From assembly GCF_002900965.1 (NCBI RefSeq), contig NZ_PJOM01000004.1:124001-188000 (forward strand): a stretch of 64,000 nucleotides of DNA, read 5' to 3'. Below are positions 1 through 10,367 of this stretch, piece after piece. The position numbers and the translations under genes are program-made. The stretch's first letter is position 1; each line of letters starts with the position of its first letter. The notes beneath the pieces were generated by a model, which was not told the DNA's origin, did not search any database, and was given only the letters and a program-made list of their open reading frames with translations. This stretch comes from Pseudotabrizicola formosa (GTDB lineage Bacteria; Pseudomonadota; Alphaproteobacteria; Rhodobacterales; Rhodobacteraceae).

Positions 1-340
1 GAAGGGTGCCAAGCAGGGCCGCTTTGTCAAGCGGAGCAGGAAAGATATCCCGCTGTGGACAGACATTTTCAAAGGGTGCGGACAGAGTGCCTTTCCAGAG
101 CACCGCGCCAGATGCACGAGAGGTCAGGCAAAGATCATAGCATCTTCAACCCTATGACAAAATTTGATTTTTTCATTCTTATCCACAGAGGTACCCTGTT
201 TTCCACGGAGTTATCCAACCACCCGCCGCGGTGCACAGAACTGGGGAAAAGCGCCTCAATTCTGTTGTCCACAGCCCCTACAACAACATTCCTTTCTTAT
301 ATTTCTTTTAATAAAGAAGGAGGGAACAGGTGAGGATCGC
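1..340. other. oriC: Candidate chromosomal replication origin (oriC)
   Basis: This non-coding stretch holds a perfect DnaA box TTATCCACA at 179-187, a one-mismatch box TTGTCCACA at 265-273, weaker boxes at 199-207 (TTTTCCACG) and 211-219 (TTATCCAAC), and an inverted weak box at 54-62. AT-rich tracts at about 157-182 and 285-318 could be unwinding elements. It lies directly upstream of hemJ-rho-mnmE-mnmG-rsmG-parAB and within 9 kb of three parS sites, the arrangement found around known alphaproteobacterial origins such as that of Caulobacter. Possible reading frames here have no family resemblance. A short open frame on the minus strand from 66 to the left edge could be the start of a neighbouring gene, but I do not recognise it. 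Confidence 0.6.
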
Positions 341-344
341 ATGA
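330..344 (+). promoter_or_regulatory. Four-codon leader minicistron overlapping the hemJ start
   Basis: A strong Shine-Dalgarno GGAGGG at 319-324 sits 17 bases before the hemJ ATG, too far for normal use, but 6 bases before a GTG at 330. That GTG opens a four-codon frame whose TGA overlaps the hemJ ATG as ATGA (341-344). The simplest reading is that ribosomes load at the GTG, terminate and restart on hemJ. The alternative is an atypically long spacer with the GTG unused. Confidence 0.4.
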
Positions 345-790
345 CGGATATTTTGGCCGACTGGTACCTTTGGACAAAGGCCTTGCACATCATCTCTGTC
401 ATCGCCTGGATGGCAGGGCTGTTCTACCTGCCAAGGTTGTATGTCTATCATGAAGAAATCGTTAGGACCGGTTCGGACACTGATGATCTGTTTCAGACCA
501 TGGAACGCAGGCTGCTGCGTGCCATCATGAACCCTGCCATGATCGCGACTTGGGTCTTTGGTCTGATGCTGGTCATGACGCCGGGGATCGTGGACTGGTC
601 AATGCTCTGGCCCTGGACGAAGGCGGCGGCGGTGCTTGGGATGACTTGGTTTCACATGTGGCTTGCAGCCCGGCGCAAGGCCTTTGCCAATGGGACCAAT
701 GCGCTGAGCGGGCGGCACTACCGGATGATGAATGAGGTTCCGACGGTCTTGCTGGTGCTGATCGTGTTTTCGGTGATCGTGAAGTTCTGA
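341..790 (+). CDS. hemJ: HemJ-type protoporphyrinogen IX oxidase
   Basis: This 149-residue integral membrane protein belongs to the HemJ (UPF0093) family, which oxidises protoporphyrinogen IX to protoporphyrin IX in the inner membrane and replaces HemY/HemG in most alphaproteobacteria. The N-terminal helix carries the diagnostic segment KALHIISVIAWMAGLFYLPR, with the conserved histidine at residue 16, and three further hydrophobic helices follow. The ATG at 341 is the first start in frame before this conserved segment; no upstream in-frame start is credible. It is the first gene after the putative origin and precedes rho. Two other heme genes, hemW and hemH, lie elsewhere in the window. Confidence 0.9.
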   Translation: MTDILADWYLWTKALHIISVIAWMAGLFYLPRLYVYHEEIVRTGSDTDDLFQTMERRLLRAIMNPAMIATWVFGLMLVMTPGIVDWSMLWPWTKAAAVLGMTWFHMWLAARRKAFANGTNALSGRHYRMMNEVPTVLLVLIVFSVIVKF

Positions 791-909
791 TTTATTGACT
801 TTTCGCAGATCCGGTCGTATCGGAGGGGTGAGATGGCCGTCCGGTCGTTGTTTTCCCCCTTGATGCTGTTGCGCTGCCTGTTCCCCACAGGTGGCGAGAG
901 GACCATTCC

Positions 910-2181
<1,272 letters not shown>

Positions 2182-2205
2182 GGTCTTTGGGACAGAGGTC
2201 AGACC

Positions 2206-3483
2206 ATGTCGGACACGATATTTGCGCTGGCCACGGCCCGCGGCAAGGCGGGTATTGCTGTCGTCAGGGTATCTGGCCCTTCAGCCCTTGATGCCGCCGC
2301 GGCCTTGGGCGTTGGTCCGTTGCCGGTGCGGCGGGGTGTTCTGCGCAATCTGATGATCGGCGATGAGCTTCTGGACAGCGCACTTGTGTTGTTCTTCGCG
2401 GCGGGTGCCAGTTTTACGGGTGAGAATGTTGTTGAATTTCAAGTACATGGAAGCGAAGCCGTTGTTTCGGCGCTGCTGCGCTTCCTGACCAGCCTTCCTG
2501 GCCTTCGGATGGCAGAGCCGGGGGAATTCACACGCCGTGCCCTTGAAAACGGGATGCTGGATCTGACTCAGGTTGAGGCGCTTGCAGACCTGATTGATGC
2601 AGAGACCGAAGCGCAGAGGCGGCAGGCGCAGCGGGTGCTTGCAGGCGGACTCGGGCAGCGCGCGGCGCTTTGGCGCAAGGACCTGGTTCGGGCTGCCGCA
2701 TTGATCGAGGCAACGATTGATTTTGCCGATGAAGATATTCCGGTCGACGTCCTTCCGGAGGTTCGTGATATCGTTGAGCGCCTTTCCGCCTCTTTCGCGG
2801 CTGAGATCGAAGGAAGCCGCGGGTCCGAACGGGTAAGGGCCGGGTTTGAGGTCGCCATCATTGGGGCACCGAACGTCGGAAAGTCCAGCCTTTTGAATGC
2901 TTTGGTTGGCCGGGAGGTGGCGATTACCTCTGCTGTTGCGGGGACGACGCGTGATGTGATTGAAGTCCGCATGGATCTTGGCGGGCTCCCCGTTACCTTG
3001 CTGGACACTGCGGGGCTGCGCGAGGCGACAGATGAGGTCGAACGGATCGGCGTCGCCCGGGCTCGTGAGAGGGCACGCCTCGCAGATCTGACCGTTCTTT
3101 TGCTTGAGCCGGGCGAGACTGCGTCTGATACTGAGGCAGATATCATTGCCTGGGGAAAGGCGGACCTTGTCCCTGGGCCGAACAGTGTTTCCGGTCTGAC
3201 CGGGCAGGGCCTCGACTGGCTTGTCGAAGAAATTCGCACGGGTCTTCAGCAGCGAGTCTCGGGGTCTGGCCTGCTGATCCGGGAGCGTCACCGTTCTGCG
3301 TTAAGTTTGGCGAGCGAATCCATGGCGTCCGCGCGGCAATCTCTGTATGATGGGGATCCATCCCTGGAACTTGTTGCGGCTGATCTGCGGACGGCAAGTC
3401 ATGCACTGGATAATCTGGTTGGAAAAATCGGTGTAGAAACTTTGCTCGATGAGATCTTCAGCAGTTTTTGTATTGGAAAGTAG
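2206..3483 (+). CDS. mnmE: tRNA modification GTPase MnmE
   Basis: MnmE, with MnmG, makes the carboxymethylaminomethyl group on wobble U34 of certain tRNAs. The product has 425 residues, somewhat shorter than the E. coli protein, with an N-terminal tetrahydrofolate-binding domain, a helical domain and an inserted GTPase domain. G1 (GAPNVGKSS) is at about 220-228, the G2 threonines are in GTTRD and G3 is DTAGLR. The usual NKxD G4 motif reads GKAD here, a degenerate form. The C-terminus ends in the canonical FCIGK with the catalytic cysteine, so the gene is intact. It follows rho by 24 bases and runs into mnmG. Confidence 0.96.
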   Translation: MSDTIFALATARGKAGIAVVRVSGPSALDAAAALGVGPLPVRRGVLRNLMIGDELLDSALVLFFAAGASFTGENVVEFQVHGSEAVVSALLRFLTSLPGLRMAEPGEFTRRALENGMLDLTQVEALADLIDAETEAQRRQAQRVLAGGLGQRAALWRKDLVRAAALIEATIDFADEDIPVDVLPEVRDIVERLSASFAAEIEGSRGSERVRAGFEVAIIGAPNVGKSSLLNALVGREVAITSAVAGTTRDVIEVRMDLGGLPVTLLDTAGLREATDEVERIGVARARERARLADLTVLLLEPGETASDTEADIIAWGKADLVPGPNSVSGLTGQGLDWLVEEIRTGLQQRVSGSGLLIRERHRSALSLASESMASARQSLYDGDPSLELVAADLRTASHALDNLVGKIGVETLLDEIFSSFCIGK

Positions 3484-3485
3484 GA

Positions 3486-5360
3486 GTGTTTCACGTGAAA
3501 CATTTTGACGTTGTTGTCATCGGAGGAGGCCACGCCGGCACAGAGGCAGCCTCGGCTGCCGCACGGGCGGGTGCGCAGGTGGCCCTCGTGACCCAGAAGA
3601 TTTCCACCATCGGGATGATGTCTTGCAATCCGGCGATCGGAGGGCTTGGTAAGGGGCATCTTGTCCGCGAAATTGACGCGTTGGACGGGCTGATGGGGCG
3701 TGCTGCCGATGCTGCCGGTATTCAGTTCAGGCTGCTGAACCGCCGCAAGGGGCCGGCTGTTCAAGGGCCGCGCGCACAAGCGGATCGCGCATTGTACCGT
3801 GCATTCGTTCAGCGGGAACTCGCAGATCAACAAAATCTCAGCCTGCTTGAGGGCGAAGTCGTTGATCTTATTGTCGACAATACGCGCGTGGGGGGGGTCG
3901 TTCTGGCTGACGGGCAGCATATCAGTGCGCATGCAGTCGTTTTGACCGCGGGAACTTTCCTGAATGGTCTGATCCATATCGGTGACCAGCGTCACGCTGG
4001 GGGGAGGATGGGCGATGCGCCGTCCACCCGCCTGGGTGACAGGCTGAATGATCTCGATTTGAAACGCGGACGTTTAAAGACCGGAACCCCGCCGAGGCTG
4101 GACGGGCGTACCATCAACTGGTCAATTCTTGAGGAGCAAAAGGGTGATGATGCGCCCACGATGTTCTCGTTTCTGAACAGTGCGCCAGTTGCACGCCAGG
4201 TGTCATGCGGCGTTACCCGCACGAATGAAAAGACACATGACATCATCCGGGCAAATCTGTCTCGCTCGGCGATGTATGGAGGCCACATTGACGGTGTTGG
4301 TCCAAGATATTGCCCATCCATCGAAGACAAGGTGGTCAGATTTTCAGACAAGGACAGCCATCAGGTCTTTCTGGAGCCCGAAGGCCTCACCGATCACACG
4401 GTCTATCCGAACGGAATTTCGTCCTCTTTGCCGATAGAGGTCCAGACTGCCTATGTTGGTTCCATCCTTGGTTTGGAACAGGCAAAGATCCTGCAGCCTG
4501 CCTATGCGATTGAATACGACTTCTTTGATCCGCGTGCCTTGTCGGCGGGGCTCGAAGTGCAAAACCTGCCTGGCCTGTTCTTTGCAGGTCAGATCAACGG
4601 TACAACGGGATATGAGGAAGCCGCGGCACAAGGGCTGGCCGCCGGGCTGAATGCAGCGCGGCTGGCAATGGACGCAGACCAAGTTCAGTTCCACCGATCG
4701 GGCAGTTACATTGGTGTATTGCTGGACGACTTGCGGTCCAGAGGTGTGACGGAGCCTTACAGGATGTTCACCTCACGCGCTGAATACCGCCTGTCGCTTC
4801 GTGCCGACAATGCCGACCAGAGGCTGACCGAACAGGGAATCGGCCTGGGAATCATATCTGAGCGCCGTAAGGCAAGTTTCTACTCCAAGATGAACAGCTT
4901 GAATGATCTGAAAGCCCGCCTTCAGCAACGGAATTTTACCCCGCGAGACTTGTTGGAGTCAGGCGTGCATGTGAGTGCAGATGGATCGCGCAGAAGTGGC
5001 CTGGACGTTCTGGGCGCTTTCGTCATGACAACGGAACAACAGAACGCGCTGCTGCCAGAATTGCTGACTGCCGAGCCCGAGATCCGGACGCAAGTCTTGC
5101 GAGATGCGATGTATGGCCGCTACTTGGATCGGCAGCAGATTCAGATTGATCAGTTGAAGCGTGAGGAAGGTACGGTTATCCCGGCTGATTTCTCCTATAG
5201 TGACCTTTCCGGCCTATCGGGCGAGTTGACATCGAAGTTGCAGCGCCAAAGGCCGGCATCTTTGGCCGTTGCGGCACAAATCGAAGGAATAACGCCTGCA
5301 GCTCTCGCCCTCATACTGGCAAATATCCGGAGGACAGCGGCTCTGCAGGAGGCGGTTTGA
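3486..5360 (+). CDS. mnmG: tRNA uridine-5-carboxymethylaminomethyl modification enzyme MnmG
   Basis: MnmG (GidA) is the FAD- and NADH-binding partner of MnmE in U34 tRNA modification. The 624-residue product starts with a Rossmann FAD motif, GGGHAG, at about 13-18. It has the family signatures [12 protein letters not shown] and PPRL and a C-terminal helical MnmE-binding domain. I prefer the GTG at 3486, which gives the usual MFHVKH-type N-terminus; an ATG at 3468 is in frame but lies inside mnmE. Codons 1-6 are formed by a parS site, so the protein start and a chromosome segregation site share DNA. It overlaps rsmG by one base. Confidence 0.95.
   Translation: MFHVKHFDVVVIGGGHAGTEAASAAARAGAQVALVTQKISTIGMMSCNPAIGGLGKGHLVREIDALDGLMGRAADAAGIQFRLLNRRKGPAVQGPRAQADRALYRAFVQRELADQQNLSLLEGEVVDLIVDNTRVGGVVLADGQHISAHAVVLTAGTFLNGLIHIGDQRHAGGRMGDAPSTRLGDRLNDLDLKRGRLKTGTPPRLDGRTINWSILEEQKGDDAPTMFSFLNSAPVARQVSCGVTRTNEKTHDIIRANLSRSAMYGGHIDGVGPRYCPSIEDKVVRFSDKDSHQVFLEPEGLTDHTVYPNGISSSLPIEVQTAYVGSILGLEQAKILQPAYAIEYDFFDPRALSAGLEVQNLPGLFFAGQINGTTGYEEAAAQGLAAGLNAARLAMDADQVQFHRSGSYIGVLLDDLRSRGVTEPYRMFTSRAEYRLSLRADNADQRLTEQGIGLGIISERRKASFYSKMNSLNDLKARLQQRNFTPRDLLESGVHVSADGSRRSGLDVLGAFVMTTEQQNALLPELLTAEPEIRTQVLRDAMYGRYLDRQQIQIDQLKREEGTVIPADFSYSDLSGLSGELTSKLQRQRPASLAVAAQIEGITPAALALILANIRRTAALQEAV
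3487..3502. other. parS: parS centromere site 1
   Basis: The palindrome TGTTTCACGTGAAACA is a perfect match to the bacterial parS consensus bound by ParB. It covers the start codon and the next five codons of mnmG, encoding the FHVKH start. It is about 2.5 kb upstream of parA. Confidence 0.95.
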
Positions 5361-5983
5361 TGGCCGGGACGACTGCAATTGAGCCGCTCGGCATTGTTTC
5401 ACGTGAAACAGTCGAACGGCTGGAGATGTTCGCTTCTTTGGTCCGCAAGTGGAATCCCACCATAAATCTCGTCTCAAAAGGCAGCATCGCGCAGCTGTAT
5501 GACCGTCATATCTTGGATTCGCTCCAGCTGTTTGATCTGACAGATCTGCAGGAGGGCGTTTGGGGAGACTTGGGGAGTGGGGGTGGTTTCCCAGCTCTGG
5601 TGGTTGCGTGTGTGGCAGCTGGTTCGGGCCGGAATTTTACCATCAGGATGGTTGAGGCAGACAGCCGTAAGGCCGCTTTCCTGCGAGAGGCCGCGCGTCA
5701 GCTCGATGTGAATGCGGTGGTGATCAACGCCAGGATCGAAGAGGCCGCTCCGCTGGCCGCGAACGTTCTTTCCGCGCGCGCTTTGGGGCCACTCCCCAAA
5801 CTCTGTGGGTTCGCTGCGCGCCATTTGGGCAAAGGCGGCGTGGCCCTTTTTCCAAAGGGACTCAATCACGACTCCGAAGTGGCGGCTGCGCGAGCGGATT
5901 GGACCTTTGATTTGAAACTCCACCCAAGTAAGACGGAGCCAGCCGCCGCGATACTCGAGCTCAGGAATATTCAACATGTCTGA
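5360..5983 (+). CDS. rsmG: 16S rRNA (guanine-527-N7)-methyltransferase RsmG
   Basis: RsmG (GidB) methylates N7 of G527 in 16S rRNA using SAM. The 207-residue product has the SAM-binding loop DLGSGGGFPALV around residues 71-82 and the N-terminal family segment FASLVRKWNPTINLVS. The ATG at 5360 shares its A with the mnmG stop codon and has GGAGG seven bases upstream; the TTG just before it is less likely. A parS site encodes residues 13-17 (VSRET). Its 3' end overlaps the parA start by eight bases, indicating translational coupling across mnmG-rsmG-parA. Confidence 0.94.
   Translation: MAGTTAIEPLGIVSRETVERLEMFASLVRKWNPTINLVSKGSIAQLYDRHILDSLQLFDLTDLQEGVWGDLGSGGGFPALVVACVAAGSGRNFTIRMVEADSRKAAFLREAARQLDVNAVVINARIEEAAPLAANVLSARALGPLPKLCGFAARHLGKGGVALFPKGLNHDSEVAAARADWTFDLKLHPSKTEPAAAILELRNIQHV
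5395..5410. other. parS: parS centromere site 2
   Basis: This is a second perfect copy of TGTTTCACGTGAAACA, inside the early coding region of rsmG, where it is read as VSRET. It lies about 570 bases upstream of parA. Confidence 0.95.
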
Positions 5984-6788
5984 AGACGCTCAACGCCGGA
6001 CCCCCCGGGTAATCGCCATCGCGAATCAGAAGGGTGGGGTGGGTAAAACCACAACCACCATCAATCTGGCGGCTGGTCTTGCAGAGTTTGGCTACAAGGT
6101 CCTCGTCATCGACATGGATCCGCAGGGCAATGCGTCAACAGGTTTGGGTGTTGCCCCAGAGGCAAGAAAGCAAACCACCTATGATCTGCTCTTGGATCAG
6201 GCGCTGCTGATCGACCTGATCCAGGAGACAACGGTCCCCGGAATCACCCTTTGCCCGGCAAATGCTGATCTTGCCTCGGCAGACATTGATCTGGTCGCAA
6301 GTGAAAAGCGTTCCTTTTTGCTCTCTGATGCCATTCAGGAAGCGCGCTTCCTGGCCCTCGGCCATGATTTTGTTCTCGTGGATTGCCCGCCCTCGCTGTC
6401 TCTGCTGACGGTCAATGCCCTGGTCGCGGCGGAATCGGTGCTCATCCCGCTTCAAAGCGAGTTTTTCGCACTCGAGGGGCTGTCGCAACTGATGCTGACC
6501 GTGAGGGAGATCCGAAAATCCGCAAACCCACGGTTGCGGATCGAAGGTGTTTTGGTGACGATGACAGACAGCAGGAATCGCCTGTCGCAGCAGGTCGAAG
6601 CAGATGCCAGGGCGACACTGGGCAATATGGTGTTCTCGACGACGATCCCCAGAAATGTGAGGGTCTCCGAAGCACCGTCCTATGCACTGCCCATTCTTCA
6701 ATATGACCCGTCGTCGAAGGGGGCAGACGCCTATCGGCGCTTGTCTCTTGAGGTTATTTCGCGAAAATCAAATGGTCGCGCCGCCTGA
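5976..6788 (+). CDS. parA: Chromosome partitioning ATPase ParA (Soj)
   Basis: ParA is the nucleoid-binding ATPase that moves ParB-parS complexes to opposite poles. The 270-residue product carries the deviant Walker A motif KGGVGKTT at 19-26, with the signature lysine 19, a Walker A' region VIDMDPQGNAST and a Walker B segment VLVDCPPSLSLLT. It has the length of the small chromosomal ParA type, without an N-terminal DNA-binding domain. It overlaps rsmG by eight bases and is followed 14 bases later by parB. The three nearby parS sites make this a complete ParABS system. Confidence 0.97.
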   Translation: MSEDAQRRTPRVIAIANQKGGVGKTTTTINLAAGLAEFGYKVLVIDMDPQGNASTGLGVAPEARKQTTYDLLLDQALLIDLIQETTVPGITLCPANADLASADIDLVASEKRSFLLSDAIQEARFLALGHDFVLVDCPPSLSLLTVNALVAAESVLIPLQSEFFALEGLSQLMLTVREIRKSANPRLRIEGVLVTMTDSRNRLSQQVEADARATLGNMVFSTTIPRNVRVSEAPSYALPILQYDPSSKGADAYRRLSLEVISRKSNGRAA

Positions 6789-6802
6789 CCAAAGGGAATC
6801 TT

Positions 6803-7717
6803 ATGGAAAAGAAACAAGATCGCAAAGGTCTGGGGCGGGGCTTGTCCGCTTTAATGGCAGATGTAAACCTTCTGAGGGACGATGTGGACAGCAATGACAG
6901 GCTTGCCCCATCCGGCGTCATGGTGCTTCCGGTCGAAAAGATCTTCCCGAACCCAAATCAGCCGCGTCGTGACTTTGATCCAGCGCTGCTAGAGGAATTG
7001 GCGGCCTCCGTCCGGGCCAAAGGCATCATTCAACCGCTCGTTGTCCGCGCCGGCAGCCAAACTGGCACCTATCAGATTGTTGCGGGTGAACGCCGGTGGC
7101 GGGCGGCGCAGATGGCCCAGTTGCATGACGTGCCGGTCGTTGTGCGCGACTTTTCTGACGATGAAGTGCTGGAAATCGCCATAATAGAGAATATCCAGCG
7201 CGCCGACCTAAATGCCGTCGAAGAAGCCCTGGGCTTCAGGCAGCTGATGGACACCTTCGGACACACCCAAGAAAAGCTGGCCGAAGCCCTGTCCAAAAGC
7301 AGGTCTCATATCGCCAATACGATGCGGCTCCTCAACCTTCCCGACGAGGTCCTCACAATGATCCGCAGCGGCAAGCTTTCCGCCGGACATGCGCGGACGC
7401 TGATCGGAACTCCGGATCCGCTCGCGCTTGCGGTGAAGGTGGTCGGCGCAGGCCTCTCAGTTCGCGCGACCGAAAAACTGGTTCGCAGCGCCGGCATGGA
7501 CAAGGTGGCTAAGCCAAAGCAGTCTGGCCGTGGTGAGAAAGACGCCGATACCCGTGCAATCGAACTGGACCTGAGTGCCAACCTGGGGATGAGCGTGATC
7601 ATTGATCACGATGCATCAGGGGAGGGGGGTGTGTTGCGTCTGCACTACCGAAATCTGGACCAACTGGACATGATCTGCCAGGCGCTGTCCGTGCTACCGC
7701 GGGATTTCACGGCCTGA
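6803..7717 (+). CDS. parB: Chromosome partitioning protein ParB
   Basis: ParB is the CTP-dependent clamp that loads at parS and spreads along DNA. The 304-residue product has the N-terminal ParA-stimulating peptide GLGRGLSALM, a ParB/Srx CTPase fold with PNQPRRDFD and the C-motif GERRWRAAQ at about 95-103, and ENIQRADLNAVEEA. A central helix-turn-helix (about 140-200) and a C-terminal dimerisation segment follow. It is transcribed with parA and ends 11 bases from the convergent hemW. Confidence 0.97.
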   Translation: MEKKQDRKGLGRGLSALMADVNLLRDDVDSNDRLAPSGVMVLPVEKIFPNPNQPRRDFDPALLEELAASVRAKGIIQPLVVRAGSQTGTYQIVAGERRWRAAQMAQLHDVPVVVRDFSDDEVLEIAIIENIQRADLNAVEEALGFRQLMDTFGHTQEKLAEALSKSRSHIANTMRLLNLPDEVLTMIRSGKLSAGHARTLIGTPDPLALAVKVVGAGLSVRATEKLVRSAGMDKVAKPKQSGRGEKDADTRAIELDLSANLGMSVIIDHDASGEGGVLRLHYRNLDQLDMICQALSVLPRDFTA

Positions 7718-7728
7718 GGCGCGGAGGG

Positions 7729-8883
7729 TTACGCGAGTAACTCTTTGAGAACCCAGTTCAAAACAAGTCTTCCCGAGGGTGTCGTATGAAGCCGCCCATT
7801 CGTAATCTCGACAAGACCCTGTGCCCTCAGCGGCTCTAGTCTTGTCGGGCTCAAGGGAGCCCCTGAAATGGTCTGATATTCCGTCAGATCAACACCGGAA
7901 TTTACCCGCATACCCATCAGCAGCAACTCTGTTGCCTGGGCATCCTGAGACAGCATCTCTCGCCCGTCATGCGTCGCCCCTGCCTGGTTGGCTTTAAGCC
8001 AGTCGCCAGGCATGTGCCGCGCCACGGTCGCGTATCGTTGTCCGGCTGCATCCGTCAGCCTGCCATGCGCGCCCGGGCCAATCCCCAGGAAATCGCCACA
8101 CCGCCAATAGATCATGTTGTGCCGCGATTCCTCGCCGGGGCGGGCATGATTCGAGATCTCATAGGCTGGCTTTCCATGCGCTTCGCAGATGCCCTGCGTC
8201 AGCTCGAACATATCAGCCGCAACATCTTCTACGGGTAGACCCTGCAGCAGCCCGCGCTCGAAACGGGCACCAAACACCGTGCCAGGCTCTATGGTCAGTT
8301 GGTACAAGGACAGATGTCCCGCTGCCAGTGACAGGGCATCGCGCAACTCGGCCTCCCACGCGCTGATGCTCTGGTCTTGGCGCGCGTAGATAAGGTCAAA
8401 GCTGCTGCGATCAAACACCGCTTGTGACACTTCTATCGCCTTTCGGGCCTCGCGGGCATCATGCATCCGGCCGAGTCGGCGCAGATCGGTATCGTTCAAA
8501 GCCTGAATGCCGATCGAAACCCGATTTATCCCGGCCAATCGGAACTCTGCAAACCGGCCGATTTCAACAGATGTCGGGTTGGCCTCCAGCGTGATTTCGA
8601 TATCATTCGCCGGGGTCCAGAGCTTTACAGCCTCGTCCACGATGGCGGCAACCGTCTCCGGCCTCATCAGCGAGGGCGTCCCCCCGCCGAAAAAGATGCT
8701 GCTCAACACCCGACCCGGGGTTTCCAGCGCATAGCGTCGCAGGTCATTCAGGTAGGCTGCCGCCCATTCTGAGTGGTCTACTGCATCCGACACATGGCTG
8801 TTGAAATCGCAATAGGGGCATTTTGACTGGCAAAATGGCCAGTGGACATAGAGACCGAAACCCGCTTGCTGCCATCGTTGCAT
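7729..8883 (-). CDS. hemW: HemW, radical SAM heme chaperone
   Basis: HemW resembles the oxygen-independent coproporphyrinogen oxidase HemN but acts as a heme-binding insertion protein. The 384-residue product has the radical SAM cluster motif CQSKCPYC (Cys 18, 22, 25) followed by FNSHV, as in HemW rather than HemN, and GGGTPSL as the SAM-binding glycine motif. I chose the ATG at 8883 because GGAG lies six bases upstream; an in-frame TTG at 8895 would add four residues. It is the last gene of the rph-rdgB-hemW group, 44 bases after rdgB. A HemN/HemZ label would be an overcall. Confidence 0.9.
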   Translation of the reverse strand: MQRWQQAGFGLYVHWPFCQSKCPYCDFNSHVSDAVDHSEWAAAYLNDLRRYALETPGRVLSSIFFGGGTPSLMRPETVAAIVDEAVKLWTPANDIEITLEANPTSVEIGRFAEFRLAGINRVSIGIQALNDTDLRRLGRMHDAREARKAIEVSQAVFDRSSFDLIYARQDQSISAWEAELRDALSLAAGHLSLYQLTIEPGTVFGARFERGLLQGLPVEDVAADMFELTQGICEAHGKPAYEISNHARPGEESRHNMIYWRCGDFLGIGPGAHGRLTDAAGQRYATVARHMPGDWLKANQAGATHDGREMLSQDAQATELLLMGMRVNSGVDLTEYQTISGAPLSPTRLEPLRAQGLVEITNGRLHTTPSGRLVLNWVLKELLA

Positions 8884-8923
8884 GTCGTTCTCCAAGGCCC
8901 CTCAGATGCCCGCGCGGCAGGGG

Positions 8924-8939
8924 TGTTTCACGTGAAACA
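8924..8939. other. parS: parS centromere site 3
   Basis: This is a third perfect TGTTTCACGTGAAACA. Read on the minus strand it forms the last three sense codons and the TGA stop of rdgB. It lies about 1.2 kb beyond the end of parB, so the three sites bracket parAB. Confidence 0.95.
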
Positions 8940-9536
8940 GCGCGCGACAAGCTTGCGGAACGCATCCGCGCGATGGCTGATCTCACCTTTCACGGCGCGG
9001 TCCATTTCGGCAAAGGTCTGGGCATACCCGTCAGGCTGGAACATCGGGTCATACCCATGACCCTGAGCGCCACGCATCGGCCAGACCAATTGCCCAGCGA
9101 CCTTCCCCTCAAACACAAGATCACGCCCATCGGGCCAGGCCAGAACCAGCGTGCACCGAAACTGCGCCAGGCGCGGCAGTGGCGCAGCAACCGACTCACA
9201 CGCGTCCCAAGTGCGCGCCATGGCCAGACCAAAGTCCCTGCCCGCCGGCGTTTCCGCCCAATCGGCGGTGTAAACGCCCGGCGCTCCGTTCAACGCATCC
9301 ACACAGATGCCGGAATCATCCGCCAATGCGGGTAATCCGGTGGCCCGCGCTGCAGCATGGGCCTTGATCCGGGCGTTGCCAACAAAGCTGTCCTCGGTTT
9401 CCTCTGGCTCGGGAAGCCCAAAGGCCGCCGCGGACACCACTTCAATTCCGTGGGGGCCAATCAGATCGGCAATCTCCTCCAGTTTCCCGGAATTATGCGT
9501 CGCTACCAAAAGTCTGGGTCCAAGGTCCACAACCAT
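8928..9536 (-). CDS. rdgB: XTP/dITP diphosphatase (non-canonical purine NTP pyrophosphatase)
   Basis: RdgB/HAM1 hydrolyses XTP, ITP and dITP to monophosphates, keeping deaminated purines out of DNA and RNA. The 202-residue product has the family N-terminus [14 protein letters not shown] with the triphosphate-binding SGK, the metal-binding [15 protein letters not shown] and the specificity segment [13 protein letters not shown]. The end of the protein (CFT and stop) is spelled by parS site 3. It starts two bases after rph, so the two are co-transcribed, a common pairing in alphaproteobacteria. Confidence 0.95.
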   Translation of the reverse strand: MVVDLGPRLLVATHNSGKLEEIADLIGPHGIEVVSAAAFGLPEPEETEDSFVGNARIKAHAAARATGLPALADDSGICVDALNGAPGVYTADWAETPAGRDFGLAMARTWDACESVAAPLPRLAQFRCTLVLAWPDGRDLVFEGKVAGQLVWPMRGAQGHGYDPMFQPDGYAQTFAEMDRAVKGEISHRADAFRKLVARCFT

Positions 9537-9538
9537 GT

Positions 9539-10255
9539 CTAGCCTTTCAATGCCGCAGCCTGCGCCGCAACCAGCAGTTTCGACCCGGCCTCCGCCAGAT
9601 CGAGCAATTCCATCATCTCTTCGCGCGAAAAAGATGCGCCTTCCGCCGACATCTGCACTTCAATCAGCCGGCCGCGCCCGGTCATCACGAAATTGCCATC
9701 CGTCCCGGCGGCCGAATCCTCCGGATAGTCCAGATCCAGAACCGGCTGCCCCGCATAAATGCCGCAAGACACAGCAGAAACGTGGTCAATGATCGGATCA
9801 CTGACAATCGCCCCCGCCGCCAAAAGCCGGTTCACCGCCAGCCGCAACGCAACCCACCCCCCGGTGATCGAGGCGCAGCGGGTTCCCCCATCGGCCTGCA
9901 GCACATCGCAGTCGACCACGATCTGCCGCTCTCCCAGTGCGCTCCGGTCAACCCCAGCCCGCAGGGATCGTCCGATAAGCCTTTGAATTTCTTGTGTTCT
10001 TCCGCTTTGCTTGCCCACTGCTGCCTCCCGGCGCGTGCGGCTGTTTGTGGCGCGCGGCAGCATGCCGTATTCTGCGGTCACCCAGCCAAGGCCGGTGTTT
10101 TTCAAAAAGGACGGGGCCTTGTCCTCGATGGTCGCCGAACACAGCACATGCGTGTCACCCATCTTGATCAGGCAAGACCCTTCGGCATGCCGCATCACGC
10201 CCGTTTCAATCGAGATCGACCGCATTTGGTCCAGTTTCCGGCCAGAGGGGCGCAT
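9539..10255 (-). CDS. rph: Ribonuclease PH
   Basis: RNase PH is a phosphate-dependent 3'-5' exoribonuclease that trims tRNA 3' ends. The 238-residue product has the typical MRPSGR start, the RNA-binding arginines in [12 protein letters not shown], the [13 protein letters not shown] segment and the catalytic region [19 protein letters not shown]. It is divergent from hrcA, with 112 bases between the start codons, and leads the rph-rdgB-hemW group. It is full length, with no sign of the inactivating frameshift known from E. coli K-12. Confidence 0.96.
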   Translation of the reverse strand: MRPSGRKLDQMRSISIETGVMRHAEGSCLIKMGDTHVLCSATIEDKAPSFLKNTGLGWVTAEYGMLPRATNSRTRREAAVGKQSGRTQEIQRLIGRSLRAGVDRSALGERQIVVDCDVLQADGGTRCASITGGWVALRLAVNRLLAAGAIVSDPIIDHVSAVSCGIYAGQPVLDLDYPEDSAAGTDGNFVMTGRGRLIEVQMSAEGASFSREEMMELLDLAEAGSKLLVAAQAAALKG

Positions 10256-10367
10256 CAGTCTTCCTTTCCATGGATTTTAGCCAGATAGGCGTGGCAAAGG
10301 GGGCGATGCAACCCCGATTGACCATCCCGTCGATCGGAATACTCTTGCAATCCAAAAGGAGTCGCAG

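Noticed and set aside
55-333. 92-codon open frame in the origin region
   Set aside because: It has no family resemblance or ribosome site and runs across the DnaA boxes; composition is unlike neighbouring genes.
7726-7743. Hairpin between parB and hemW
   Set aside because: Only about five strong pairs with a wobble extension and no T-run; too weak to call a terminator.
10256-10367. Possible CIRCE operator ahead of hrcA
   Set aside because: No TTAGCACTC arm or inverted partner is present in the 112 bases.
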